From an uncultured Eubacterium sp. (lineage in GTDB: Bacteria > Bacillota > Clostridia > Lachnospirales > Lachnospiraceae), in contig CAMUML010000003.1 in the NCBI GenBank assembly GCA_947089855.1, positions 1-64,000 on the forward strand: a stretch of DNA of 64,000 nucleotides, in the 5' to 3' direction. Positions within the stretch are counted from its first letter, which is position 1, and each line of letters opens with the position of its first letter. The translations under genes and the position numbers were made by a program. Below are positions 43,871 to 52,648 of the stretch, in pieces. Under the pieces are notes generated by a model. The model did no database searches and was not told where the DNA came from. It saw only the letters and a list, made by a program, of their open reading frames with translations.

Positions 43871-44488
43871 ATGAACATATTAATGTTGAACGGAAGCCCG
43901 CGCAAAGGCGGCAACACATCCATCGCGTTGCAGGAAATGGAAAACATATTTAAGCAGGAAAATATCCAGACAGAAACCGTACAGGTAGGAAACCAGGCAG
44001 TCAGAGGCTGTATTGCCTGCGGCGCTTGTGCGAAAAAAGGGAAATGTGCGTTTGACGACATTGTAAATGAGATTGCACCGAAATTTGAGCAGGCAGACGG
44101 CCTAGTAATTGCCAGCCCTGTTTATTATGCATCCGCAAATGCGACGTTGATTGCCTGTTTAGACCGCCTGTTTTTTAGTACGCACTTTGACAAGTCTATG
44201 AAAGTAGGGGCTAGTGTTGTTGCTGCAAGGCGGGGCGGCCTGTCGGCAACCTTTGATGAGCTGAATAAATATTTTACCATCTGTGGGATGCCGGTTGCAT
44301 CCAGCCAGTACTGGAACAGTATTCATGGACGGGATAAAGGCGAAGCTGTACAAGATGCCGAAGGGCTGCAGACGATGCGTACTTTGGCACGGAATATGTC
44401 ATTTTTAATAAAAAGTATTGCGCTTGGCAAGGAAGCTTATGGGTTGCCGGCGCGTGAGGCGCAGACGCCTACCAATTTTATACGTTAA
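43871..44488 (+). CDS. NADPH-dependent FMN reductase / flavodoxin-like protein
   Basis: About 205 residues: MLNGSPRKGGNTSIAL is the FMN phosphate loop, and the Cys-rich GCIACGACAKKGKCAFDD and VIASPVYYASANATL follow. This is the iron-sulfur-flavoprotein-like subgroup common in anaerobes; the cysteines could hold a cluster or be redox-active. The start at 43,871 follows AAAAGGAGG. An F1 repeat begins directly after the stop. Confidence 0.88.
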   Translation: MNILMLNGSPRKGGNTSIALQEMENIFKQENIQTETVQVGNQAVRGCIACGACAKKGKCAFDDIVNEIAPKFEQADGLVIASPVYYASANATLIACLDRLFFSTHFDKSMKVGASVVAARRGGLSATFDELNKYFTICGMPVASSQYWNSIHGRDKGEAVQDAEGLQTMRTLARNMSFLIKSIALGKEAYGLPAREAQTPTNFIR

Positions 44489-44625
44489 GGAACTGTAAAA
44501 AAATAACTTTAGCCAAGCTACGCAGGATTTTTCTTCGGGAGTGTAGGGCAAAAGCCAGGCGCATAGCGGGCTATGTAACTGGTTTTTGCCCTGTGCTATT
44601 GGGCTTTTTCTTACGCAGTATGGTC
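44488..44625. repeat. F1 palindromic repeat, copy C (right end altered)
   Basis: AGGAACTG at the left, middle arm GTAGGGCAAAA pairing with TTTTTGCCCTG, apex GCATAGCGGGCTATG. The right outer arm does not match the left one. The repeat supplies the last codons and stop of the minus-strand membrane protein at 44,611. Confidence 0.75.
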
Positions 44626-44892
44626 ATTTCCATGTTTGCCAGGCTGCTTTTTTTCGGATTCCAGGGTGTTTATCGCTTCTTGTAGTTCCTGATTGTCCCG
44701 GCCTTTTGCGAGGCGGTAAATTACGGTGTAGCCCCAGATTAATATAGGGACCAGTATCGTACACATAACGCAAGCCCGGAACAAGACCATAGTACTGCTG
44801 GTATCCAGGATTGCACATAGAAGTGTTGCAGCATACATAAGGGCCAGCAACACAATTCCGGCTATTGCCAGAATACGTTTTATCCGCTTCAT
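44611..44892 (-). CDS. Small two-helix membrane protein
   Basis: A 93-residue protein with two hydrophobic segments (ILAIAGIVLLALMYAATLLCAIL and VMCTILVPILIWGYTVIY) and a charged C-terminal tail. RBS GGGAGG lies upstream on the minus strand. It is the last gene after the amino acid ABC transporter operon and could be co-transcribed with it. No family recognised. Its last residues lie within the F1 repeat, so the original C-terminus may be lost. Confidence 0.6.
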   Translation of the reverse strand: MKRIKRILAIAGIVLLALMYAATLLCAILDTSSTMVLFRACVMCTILVPILIWGYTVIYRLAKGRDNQELQEAINTLESEKKQPGKHGNDHTA

Positions 44893-44946
44893 AGTAACCT
44901 CCCTCGTTCTTTTTCCGTATTATGCTTTTGGTGGAATGGTAACTTG

Positions 44947-45747
44947 TCAGCCCTGTGTAAAACGCGATAAAAACTGTTTTGTGCGTTCTTCCCGCGGATG
45001 TTCCATTACTTCGTGCGCTTCCCCTTGTTCCAGGATTTGTCCGTCGTCCATAAATATAACATGGTTTGCAACGTCCCGGGCAAATGCCATTTCGTGTGTT
45101 ACGATGATCATAGTTGTTTTTTGCTCGGCCAGTTCGCGGATAACACGCAGTACCTCGCCAGTCAGCTCTGGGTCGAGGGCAGAAGTAGGTTCGTCGAAGC
45201 AGAGGATGTCTGGCGTTAAGGCAAGTGCCCGGGCAATTGCTACACGCTGGCACTGCCCGCCGGAAAGCTGGTGCGGATAATTGTGCATCCGGTCGGACAG
45301 CCCCATCTGCGCTAGCAGCTCTTTCGCTTGTAGCTCGATTTCCTGGCGGAGCACCTTTTTTTTGGATTTATAATCTGGTGCTTTGCGGTCCAAAGACTCC
45401 TTAGCAAGCAGTTCTTTGGCAAGCATGACATTTTGAAGGGCCGTATACTGCGGAAACAGGTTAAAAGACTGGAAAACCAGGCCAAAATGCAGCCGTTTCA
45501 TGCGTATATCATGTTCGGTTTGGGAAGATGGGCTTCCTGCATCGTATAATGTTTCCCCGTTGACACGGATAATGCCGTTATCAGGCCGTTCCAAAAAATT
45601 TAGGCACCGCAGCAAGGTCGTTTTGCCGCTGCCGGAGGAACCGATAATCGAAACAGCCTGCCCTTGTTCCAAAGAAAAGCTGATGTCTTTTAGTACTTTG
45701 GTCGGCCCGAAATTTTTCTGGATATGTTCCACTTCTAAAATTGACAT
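44947..45747 (-). CDS. Polar amino acid ABC transporter ATP-binding protein
   Basis: A 266-residue ABC ATPase: Walker A GSSGSGKTTLL, Q-loop VFQSFNLFPQYT, signature LSGGQCQRVAIARAL, Walker B ILCFDEPTSALDPEL and the H-loop VTHEMAFARDV. This is the GlnQ/ArtP/TcyC subtype. It lies downstream of permease and binding-protein genes on the same strand but is separated from the permease by an F1 repeat. Confidence 0.95.
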   Translation of the reverse strand: MSILEVEHIQKNFGPTKVLKDISFSLEQGQAVSIIGSSGSGKTTLLRCLNFLERPDNGIIRVNGETLYDAGSPSSQTEHDIRMKRLHFGLVFQSFNLFPQYTALQNVMLAKELLAKESLDRKAPDYKSKKKVLRQEIELQAKELLAQMGLSDRMHNYPHQLSGGQCQRVAIARALALTPDILCFDEPTSALDPELTGEVLRVIRELAEQKTTMIIVTHEMAFARDVANHVIFMDDGQILEQGEAHEVMEHPREERTKQFLSRFTQG

Positions 45748-45778
45748 ATCAATTTCCCTTTCTTTTTACGGTTGCGTT

Positions 45779-45936
45779 AGGAACTGTCCCGAAATAACTT
45801 ACCGATAGTCCGCAGGATTTTTCTTCGAGCGTGCCACTTAAAAACCAGGCGCATAACGGGCTATGTAACTGATTTTTAAGTGGTGCGCTCGGAGAAAAAG
45901 ACAAGGAATATGGTAAGTTATTTTGAGACAGTTCCT
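45779..45936. repeat. F1 palindromic repeat, copy B, inside an ABC transporter operon
   Basis: A 158-bp palindrome: AGGAACTGTCCCGAAATAAC at the left and its near complement at the right. The middle arm is GTGCCACTTAAAAA pairing with TTTTTAAGTGGTGC, and the apex GCATAACGGGCTATG. It fills almost the whole gap between permease and ATPase genes and touches the permease stop codon. Confidence 0.88.
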
Positions 45937-46622
45937 TACTCAAAATACCCCAGTTTCTTTTCCAGCTTTGCCAGCAGGACAGTAAGGACGCCATTGAAAA
46001 CCAGGTAATAAAGCGCCGTAAAAAACAGCGGCCAGACAGCGCCGGAAATCCCCTGCGAACCCCTTAAAAAAGATTCCCCGGCCCAGATTACTTCCTGCAG
46101 CGCAATGGTACGGGATAAAGAGGTATCTTTTACAAGCGTTATAATCTCATTGGACATAGGCGGTACAATACGTTTAATCATCTGAAGCAGTGTGATCTTG
46201 AAAAAAATCTGGCTTTTGGTCATGCCAAGTACCAGGCCAGCTTCTGTCTGCCCAGAAGGGATGCCTTGTATGCCGCCTCGGTATATTTCAGAAAAATAAC
46301 AGGCATAATTGATAATAAAAGATAACGAAGCAGCGAGGAAGCGGCCAGCTTCCCCGCTTCCCCAGATTGGGTTTTTTAATACTAGCCCCGGAAAAAAGTA
46401 GATGATCAGCAGCTGGATCATAAGCGGGGTTCCACGGATCACCCATACGGCCAGCCGGGTAACATAACGCAGCGGCCTGAAACGTGACATAGAGCCAAAA
46501 GCGATAATAAGCCCCAGCGGAAACGCACCAGCCAATGTAATAAAAAATAGTTTTAATGTCTGTATAAAGCCGACATTCAGCGACCGGACAACAATCGGAA
46601 GCTGTTCCAGAAAAAGGTCCAT
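45936..46622 (-). CDS. Polar amino acid ABC transporter permease
   Basis: A 228-residue HisM/GlnP-type permease with hydrophobic segments throughout and the ATPase-contact EAA-like motif (QTEAGLVLGMTKSQIFFKITLLQ). GTPLMIQLLIIYFFP is typical. One permease gene only, so it probably forms a homodimer. The stop lies at the F1 repeat edge. Confidence 0.93.
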   Translation of the reverse strand: MDLFLEQLPIVVRSLNVGFIQTLKLFFITLAGAFPLGLIIAFGSMSRFRPLRYVTRLAVWVIRGTPLMIQLLIIYFFPGLVLKNPIWGSGEAGRFLAASLSFIINYACYFSEIYRGGIQGIPSGQTEAGLVLGMTKSQIFFKITLLQMIKRIVPPMSNEIITLVKDTSLSRTIALQEVIWAGESFLRGSQGISGAVWPLFFTALYYLVFNGVLTVLLAKLEKKLGYFE

Positions 46623-46649
46623 TTATCTTTCCTGCTTTCTTTTTACCAG

Positions 46650-47582
46650 CTACTGTTTAATTACAGCGGCCTGTACGCCATATTTTTCAGCGCATTTTTC
46701 CAGGCTTCCATCTGCCAGGCTGTCAGCAAAGAAGTCATTTAGTGCTGCAGCAAGGTCCGAGCCTTTGCGGAAACCAACGCCGTATTCTTCGTTATTTAAG
46801 CCGACTGTATAAGTCAGGTTTGCATAGCTGGTGCCCTCGCCTACCATAGCGGCTGCCATCAGGGAGTCGATAATGGCGGCATCGGATGTCCCGGCTGCAA
46901 CTTCCATCAGTGCATCGGACTGCTGTTTCACTGGCGTATAAGTAAGGGAATGTTCTTTTGCCTGCGCTTCCCCTGCGCTTCCTGCTTCTACTGCGAAATT
47001 AAGCTCTTTTAGGCTTTCCACATCCTGATAGCTGTCTGCTTTGTCCGAAGGGACAATCGCAACCTGTGCATTGTTGCAGTATGGATTGGAACATTCCATT
47101 GCACTGGTTACTTCATCGGTCAGCGTCATGCCATTCCAGACACAGTCGATAGTTTTGCCATCTAACTCCAGTACTTTGTTATCCCAGTTGATTTCAATAA
47201 ATTCAACTGCTACGCCAAGGCTTTCTGCAAATGCCGAAGCCATATCGGCATCAAACCCGATCCAGTTGCCATCGGCATCTTTATAGTCCATTGGTTCAAA
47301 GTCTGTAATCCCAACCACAAGCGTCCCTTTGTCTTTTACGTATGCAGCGTCGCTTCCGCTTTCAGTATTGGAGCCGTCGTCCGCGCCGGATGCATCCTTG
47401 CCTTCCCCGTCTTGTGTTTGTGTATCCGTTCCGCTGCCATTGCCTGTATCCCCGCTGCCGTCAGAAGCCGCGCCAGCCGTCCCCGCATCCTTACTGGATG
47501 CTTCGTCTGCATTTCCGCATGCAGCGAGCGAAAAGGTGAGCATCATTGAGAGCGAGAGTGCAAGTAATTTTTTCATTTTCAT
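46650..47582 (-). CDS. Amino acid ABC transporter substrate-binding lipoprotein
   Basis: A 310-residue protein. Lipoprotein signal with lipobox LAAC near residue 21. A ~60-residue Ser/Gly/Asp/Asn-rich linker follows, unusually long. Then comes a type II periplasmic-binding fold (GTLVVGITDFEPMDYKD, GFDADMASAFAESLG, DCVWNGMTLTDE). It captures a polar amino acid for the permease. The start has GAGGAG upstream. First gene of the minus-strand operon. Confidence 0.93.
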   Translation of the reverse strand: MKMKKLLALSLSMMLTFSLAACGNADEASSKDAGTAGAASDGSGDTGNGSGTDTQTQDGEGKDASGADDGSNTESGSDAAYVKDKGTLVVGITDFEPMDYKDADGNWIGFDADMASAFAESLGVAVEFIEINWDNKVLELDGKTIDCVWNGMTLTDEVTSAMECSNPYCNNAQVAIVPSDKADSYQDVESLKELNFAVEAGSAGEAQAKEHSLTYTPVKQQSDALMEVAAGTSDAAIIDSLMAAAMVGEGTSYANLTYTVGLNNEEYGVGFRKGSDLAAALNDFFADSLADGSLEKCAEKYGVQAAVIKQ

Positions 47583-47850
47583 TGTAAATGTCTCCTCTTT
47601 TTTTATTTCTGCTTTTTTATTTCCTTATTATATAAGCGGCGTAAAAACATAGCAAAACATATCCGCATGCGTTGTTTTGCTGGTTTTATGGCCGGATATA
47701 CCTTATGTATGTGAAGTGCCTTTTCAAACACTTCATCATAATAGCAGTTTAGTGGGCCAAAGTCAATAGTGCGGGCTTAAGTATAAAATAAAACAATTTA
47801 TACTGCACACCAGTTAAATTTACAGTATAACCCGACTGCAAGGCCGCCAC
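47583..47850. other. Leader of ABC operon and partial F3-related repeat
   Basis: Inverted repeat AGCAAAAC/GTTTTGCT at about 47,650-47,682 lies upstream of the binding-protein gene on the minus strand and might be an operator. From 47,799 there is a partial copy of the 41,423 repeat (TATACTGCA...TAAATTTACAGTATAACC). Nothing else seen. Confidence 0.35.
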
Positions 47851-47907
47851 AGGAAGAAAAGAAAATTTTAAATCTTATGAATAAGTTGTGCGGTTCTGTC
47901 TATACTA

Positions 47908-48025
47908 TAAGTAATCCAAATGGAGCTTTCCCCCGAAGCTGATATTTGGATTGCATGCAAAAGATACAATAAATACTTTATCCTCCCCAATAGAAAAGCT
48001 GCCTTTATAGGCAGCTTTTCTTTCG
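47908..48025 (+). ncRNA. Candidate structured small RNA with terminator
   Basis: AATCCAAAT (47,913-47,921) pairs perfectly with ATTTGGATT (47,944-47,952), enclosing a second perfect stem AGCTT/AAGCT with loop TCCCCCG. After a ~40-base single-stranded linker with TCCTCCCC comes a perfect 10-bp terminator stem AAAAGCTGCC/GGCAGCTTTT (47,994-48,019) and T-run. TATACT at 47,901 could be its -10. No ORF. The C-rich loop and TCCTCCCC could pair with ribosome binding sites. I do not recognise the RNA class. Confidence 0.6.
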
Positions 48026-48252
48026 TTTATTTTAGCTTTAACCTTTTATTCTGGCATTGCCAGAATTTATGCATGGATGCCAGGAGGGGGGATAAGTAAA
48101 AATAGCCTGCTACATAAAATTTCATAGATTTATAGCAAATTTTTATGGATTAAAACGTCCAAATCTGTTATGGTTAAGATGGCAATGCGATGGAAAAATC
48201 TGGTATAAGCGTTTGCCCAAATCTGGGCAGGCGGATGATATTAGGAGGAAAT

Positions 48253-48858
48253 ATGAGTGGAATGAAAGAAAAATTGCATACCGGGGAGCTTTATCTTCCT
48301 GGGGATGAAGAAATTATGAAGGAGCAGGTAGTTTATCAGGATAAGCTGTGCGAATACAACCTGACGAAACCTTCCGAAGCACAAAAGCGTATGGAACTGC
48401 TGCAGGAAATGTTAGGCGATTGCGGGGAAGGGGTTTATATTGAAGCGCCGTTTTATGCAAATTTTGGCGGTCACCACTGCCATTTTGGAAAGATGGTCTA
48501 TGCCAACTACCATTTGACTTGTGTAGACGATACCCATATCTATGTTGGCGACTATACGATGTTTGGGCCAAATGTAACGGTTGCTACGGCCGGGAACCCA
48601 ATTTTACCAAACCTTCGCCAGCAGCTGTACCAATACAATATGCCGGTCCATATCGGGAAGAACTGCTGGATTGGCGCTGGGGCTATTATCATGCCAGGGG
48701 TTACCATTGGGGATGATACTGTAATCGGTGCTGGCAGTGTGGTCACCAAAGATATTCCAGCAGGCGTAGTCGCCGTTGGCAATCCTTGCCGGGTAATGCG
48801 CAAAATCAATGAACATGACAAAATGTATTATTACAAAGACCGCAAAATTATGGTTTAA
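48253..48858 (+). CDS. Maltose/galactoside O-acetyltransferase family protein
   Basis: About 201 residues of the Maa/LacA family: the N-terminal ~70 residues contain KEKLHTGELYLPGDEE, followed by left-handed helix repeats and the signature IGKNCWIGAGAIIMPGVTIGDDTVIGAGSVV and VGNPCRVMRKI. His and other active-site residues lie in NFGGHHCHFG. It acetylates sugars from acetyl-CoA. The start at 48,253 follows AGGAGG. Confidence 0.92.
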   Translation: MSGMKEKLHTGELYLPGDEEIMKEQVVYQDKLCEYNLTKPSEAQKRMELLQEMLGDCGEGVYIEAPFYANFGGHHCHFGKMVYANYHLTCVDDTHIYVGDYTMFGPNVTVATAGNPILPNLRQQLYQYNMPVHIGKNCWIGAGAIIMPGVTIGDDTVIGAGSVVTKDIPAGVVAVGNPCRVMRKINEHDKMYYYKDRKIMV

Positions 48859-48894
48859 AAGGATAGGGCCTTTGTAAAGAGTTTCAAAAAAGGC

Positions 48895-48923
48895 TTGGAA
48901 AAACGCAAAAGATAAGTTATAAT
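48895..48923 (+). promoter_or_regulatory. Promoter upstream of SEC-C protein
   Basis: TTGGAA at 48,895-48,900, a 17-base spacer, TATAAT at 48,918-48,923. Confidence 0.6.
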
Positions 48924-48996
48924 TATTTTTGTTTCATAATTTGGAAAATTGGAAAAAAACTGCTTTTATGCAGAAGAAAAAGGATGGGATACAGTT

Positions 48997-49503
48997 ATGG
49001 CATTATTAGATGAGTGGAAAAAAATCGCTTATAATGAAAAGGCAAATAAAGGCGAACTCCAAAAGATGTGGCAAAGGTATTTTATGCTGGAAAAAGGGGT
49101 ATATGAAAAACTGCTTGTAAATCCAGACGAAGAAGTAAAAGGGACAGTAAAAGAACTTGCAGAAAAATATGAGTTGAGCATCCTGGATATGACAGGGTTC
49201 CTTGACGGTATTAATGATAGCTTAAAAGAACCCAACCCAATCGAAACAATGGAAGAAGATACCGTTGTAAGCCTTGCTTTTGATAAAGAAAAATTATATA
49301 AAAATATGGTAGATTCCAAAGCGGAGTGGCTTTACGAACTGCCGATGTGGGATGATATATTTGACCCGGATACAAAAAAAGCATTGTACCTGGAGCAGAA
49401 AAAATCTGGCACCGTTGTGGTCGGAAGGAAGATCGGGCGTAATGAACCTTGCCCGTGCGGGAGCGGCAAAAAATATAAATACTGCTGCTTAAATAAAAAA
49501 TAA
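48997..49503 (+). CDS. SEC-C metal-binding motif protein
   Basis: About 168 residues. The C-terminal [19 protein letters not shown] is a complete SEC-C zinc motif as at the end of SecA and in YecA-like proteins. The N-terminal ~140 residues are helical and acidic with no known domain. The start at 48,997 is preferred for AAAGGATGGG upstream; an in-frame ATG at 48,949 exists. Probably a ribosome- or protein-interaction factor, unproven. Confidence 0.85.
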   Translation: MALLDEWKKIAYNEKANKGELQKMWQRYFMLEKGVYEKLLVNPDEEVKGTVKELAEKYELSILDMTGFLDGINDSLKEPNPIETMEEDTVVSLAFDKEKLYKNMVDSKAEWLYELPMWDDIFDPDTKKALYLEQKKSGTVVVGRKIGRNEPCPCGSGKKYKYCCLNKK

Positions 49504-49609
49504 CGTTAGAAACAGGCCGTTCTCCGGGGTACGCAAAACGCAGGCCGTTCTGCGCCCCGGAGATTTATCATATAACAAAAACGTTGCCTGGCAGAAAAGG
49601 AGGGTAAAA

Positions 49610-49978
49610 ATGAATTTTAAGATGGTACATGAAAATTTCAACGTGTATGATTTGCAAAAATCGCTGGATTTTTACGGGCAGGCGCTGGGGCTTCGGGAAG
49701 TAAGGCGCAAAGAGGCTGCGGACGGATCTTATATCATTGTTTATCTTGCAGGCCCGCAGCAGGGGTTTGAACTGGAGCTTACCTGGATGCGGGATATGGA
49801 ACGGCCTTATAATTTGGGCGATTGTGAATTCCATCTAGCTTTTGAAGCAGAAGATTACGAGGCGGCACATAAGCTGCATCAAGAGATGGGATGCATCTGC
49901 TTTGAAAATCCGCAAATGGGGATTTATTTTATCAGCGACCCAGATGGCTACTGGCTGGAAATTATACCAAAACATTGA
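49610..49978 (+). CDS. VOC-superfamily (glyoxalase I-like) protein
   Basis: A 122-residue protein with paired beta-alpha-beta-beta-beta units: MVHENFNVYDLQKSLDFYGQALGL with the metal His, FELELTW, then CEFHLAFEAEDYEAAHKL and FISDPDGYWLEIIP with the final Glu. This pattern fits lactoylglutathione lyase-like proteins. Firmicutes members often act on other thiols or are of unknown function. AGGAGGG RBS. Confidence 0.88.
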   Translation: MNFKMVHENFNVYDLQKSLDFYGQALGLREVRRKEAADGSYIIVYLAGPQQGFELELTWMRDMERPYNLGDCEFHLAFEAEDYEAAHKLHQEMGCICFENPQMGIYFISDPDGYWLEIIPKH

Positions 49979-50231
49979 TTTACTTCTTGCATTGCAGCAA
50001 GAAAAGTAATACAATAAAAATATCAATGGGAGGGACAGATTTGTTGATTTTTTACAATCCCATCATATGCGGACGCATTTTTCAAAACTAGTCAAATGGC
50101 TTTTTGTACAATGAGGTAATTGGCCCCAAATAAATGTTCCGCCGGATGAATGGTACTGGTGTACCGAAAGGAAAGGGCTGTGCCAGAATGCATAGCCCGG
50201 ACACAAAAGTAGAAAAAAAGGAGGAATATTT

Positions 50232-52265
50232 ATGAAAGGCCAAAAAGAAAAGGCTGGACATCCACAGAAAAGGATTACAGACGAAATTTTAGTACAAATT
50301 GGCAAAAGTGTAATTGTAGTATTTTTAGTGGTAGCGCTTGTTGGGATAGCTTTGATGTGGTATGCTATTTCGACATCCAGGAAATCGGAATTAACAATGG
50401 AATCGGAGGCTGCAGTTTATGAGATGTCCGGTTTCTTAGGCAAGTATTCCAAAATTGCAGAGCAGCTGGCGGTTAATCCGGACATCCGGCAGGTATTGTC
50501 CGAAACAAAACAGCGGGATGAGATCCTCCTAAATGAAAATATGGGGAGTGTCCGTGAATACCTTTCCAATATTGTAGAAACTGACCCGGAAAATTTTTTG
50601 ACATCCTGGATCGCCGATTTAGATGCCAGTGTTTTAACGCAGTCTGACGGGTTTACGTCTGACGAAGGCTGGGATATTACTGGCCGCCCGTGGTATCCAT
50701 GCATTGAAGCGGGTGAAACAATATTGACTGAACCGTATGTAGATACGGCATCAGGGAAGCTTATTATCAGTGCGGTTGCCCCTTGCTACGATAAGCAGAC
50801 AGGCGATGCGCTTGGCGTGGCCGGGCTTGATATTTCACTGGAACGCCTGCGCAGCGTAATGAGCCATTACAAACTGGGCAATAATGGGTATATCCAGTTA
50901 TTTTCAGCGGGCGGGACGATCATATACCATCCGCAGGAAGATATGATACAAAAAAATATAGAAGAGGTCGATATTTCACAAAATGTCAAGGATGCCGTAG
51001 CAGGGGAAAAAGACGAATTTTTAAAATATAAAATCGGCGGTATTTCGAAATATGGCGTTGTGATGCATGACGAAGTGACAGGGTTTGTCGTAATCAGTAA
51101 CCTGCCGGTTTCCGAATACTATTCGTTTCTTTTTATAACAGTGGCTACGCTGGCAGTGATGTTTATCTTAGGCATATTTATGATTGTGTTAAGCATCCGT
51201 AGAAGCGCCTCTAAGCTGACGAAACCGATTTTAGAGTTAAACCACACGGCACAGCAGCTTGCGGCTGGCGACTTGGATGTAAACCTTGACATAGCAGCGG
51301 AAGACGAAATCGGCCAGCTTGGAGATTCCATTGGCGAAACCGTCAGCCGGTTAAAGGAATATATTGTATACATAGATGAGATTGCAGACGTGCTGGCTGC
51401 GTTTGCAGATGGAAAACTAAATGTAGAGCTGCAAAATGACTATCTGGGCGAGTTCCAGAAAGTAAAAGAGGCCATGCTTAATATTTCCACATCTATGATC
51501 CATGTCATGGAAAATATCCATGAAAGCGCAAATGGGGTTTCCCTTGGCGCATCTGAACTGGCCAATGCTTCCCAGATACTTGCGGAAGGTGCCGGTACAC
51601 AGGCAGCGGCAGTTGAACAGCTCGTAGCGACCAGCATTGCCATTGAAGAACAGGTACAGGAAACACGCAAAGGGGCAGATACTTCTGCAGAAGCTACCGT
51701 ACGTGTAACATCTATGATGGAGCAGAACCAGGATAAGATGAAGCGGATGATGGAAGCAGTGGGAAATATCCGTGAAACGTCCCAGCAGGTAGTAGGCATT
51801 ATCCAGACCATTGAAGAGATCGCAGACCAGACCAACCTGCTGTCCTTAAACGCATCCATTGAAGCAGCACGTGCAGGGGAGGCGGGCAAAGGCTTTGCAG
51901 TAGTAGCGGATGAAATTGGGAAGCTGGCATTGGAAAGCTCAAAAGCTGCAAATATGACCAGGGAATTGATCGGCATCTCTATGGAAGAGATTCAAAAAGG
52001 AAGTTCGATCGCCGATGATGTTATGCATTCCCTGGAAGAATCGGTGGATGCTGTTGGACAGGCAAACAGCATGATCCGCCAGACAGCGGAAAGCGTATCT
52101 ACGCAGGCAGAAAATATGATACAGATCCGTGCCGGCATTGAAGAAATATCTCAGAAAGTAGAAGATAATTCCGCGGCCGCGCAGCAGACGTCTGCAACTT
52201 CGCAGGAGCTTGCATCCCAGGCGGTTGTACTTAATGAATTGGTACAGAAATTTGATCTGGGATAG
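50232..52265 (+). CDS. Methyl-accepting chemotaxis protein
   Basis: A 677-residue chemoreceptor. First membrane helix at ~24-45 ([19 protein letters not shown]). Extracellular dCache-like sensor to ~285 ([27 protein letters not shown]). Second helix ~298-320. HAMP ~325-380. Signalling domain with the hairpin tip [35 protein letters not shown] near 535-570. It reports to CheA/CheW; ligand unknown. The organism is therefore probably chemotactic and flagellated, which bears on the proposed flagellin link of the glycan locus. Confidence 0.95.
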   Translation: MKGQKEKAGHPQKRITDEILVQIGKSVIVVFLVVALVGIALMWYAISTSRKSELTMESEAAVYEMSGFLGKYSKIAEQLAVNPDIRQVLSETKQRDEILLNENMGSVREYLSNIVETDPENFLTSWIADLDASVLTQSDGFTSDEGWDITGRPWYPCIEAGETILTEPYVDTASGKLIISAVAPCYDKQTGDALGVAGLDISLERLRSVMSHYKLGNNGYIQLFSAGGTIIYHPQEDMIQKNIEEVDISQNVKDAVAGEKDEFLKYKIGGISKYGVVMHDEVTGFVVISNLPVSEYYSFLFITVATLAVMFILGIFMIVLSIRRSASKLTKPILELNHTAQQLAAGDLDVNLDIAAEDEIGQLGDSIGETVSRLKEYIVYIDEIADVLAAFADGKLNVELQNDYLGEFQKVKEAMLNISTSMIHVMENIHESANGVSLGASELANASQILAEGAGTQAAAVEQLVATSIAIEEQVQETRKGADTSAEATVRVTSMMEQNQDKMKRMMEAVGNIRETSQQVVGIIQTIEEIADQTNLLSLNASIEAARAGEAGKGFAVVADEIGKLALESSKAANMTRELIGISMEEIQKGSSIADDVMHSLEESVDAVGQANSMIRQTAESVSTQAENMIQIRAGIEEISQKVEDNSAAAQQTSATSQELASQAVVLNELVQKFDLG

Positions 52266-52329
52266 GGAAAGCAGCGTGTATAATAAAAAATTAAAAAAAG
52301 GTATTTTTATAGAAAGAAGGCAAGATACT

Positions 52330-52530
52330 ATGAAAAAAATCAAAACATTTTGGGAATCACTTGAAGATGTCACATCCATATCAAAAAGGGAATTATTTTT
52401 AGGTGTTACTACCTGTTTTTTGGCAGGCATCGTGCTGGGCGTATTTTTCGGGCCAAAAAAAACATCGGTTATCGGAAGCTATAATGGAAACGGCCAAGCA
52501 TTAGATGGGGCAGATGAGTTGGAAGAGTAG
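52330..52530 (+). CDS. Small membrane protein (66 aa)
   Basis: About 66 residues: a charged N-terminus, one membrane segment (LFLGVTTCFLAGIVLGVFFG) and a short acidic tail ending DGADELEE. The ATG at 52,330 follows AGAAAGAAGG. It lies 64 bases after the chemoreceptor and before a terminator, so the two are probably co-transcribed. No family recognised. Confidence 0.65.
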   Translation: MKKIKTFWESLEDVTSISKRELFLGVTTCFLAGIVLGVFFGPKKTSVIGSYNGNGQALDGADELEE

Positions 52531-52578
52531 CCATTTTTACCAGAAGGAAATGCCTGGCATATACATGTAAGCATATTC

Positions 52579-52612
52579 CAGGCCCGCCAAAGCATTTTGG
52601 CGGGCCTGTGGT
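52579..52612 (+). terminator. Terminator after the chemoreceptor operon
   Basis: CAGGCCCGCCAAA and TTTGGCGGGCCTG form a perfect 13-bp stem with a 4-base loop followed by TGGTTTT. The U-tract is imperfect. No T-box element is visible between it and thrS. Confidence 0.75.
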
Positions 52613-52648
52613 TTTATAAATTTTAGACGACAGGAGGATGAATAACCC

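Noticed and set aside
28771-45936. CRISPR array made of the palindromic repeats
   Set aside because: Copies are kilobases apart, with no regular spacers and no cas genes; they are dispersed palindromes.
49979-50231. Possible small gene or RNA between the VOC gene and the chemoreceptor
   Set aside because: No ORF with ribosome binding site and no clear stem-loop or terminator was found in these ~250 bases.
52531-52648. T-box leader for thrS
   Set aside because: Only ~40 bases separate the terminator from the start codon; no AGGGUGG-like T-box or stem I was seen, and the hairpin fits ending of the upstream operon.
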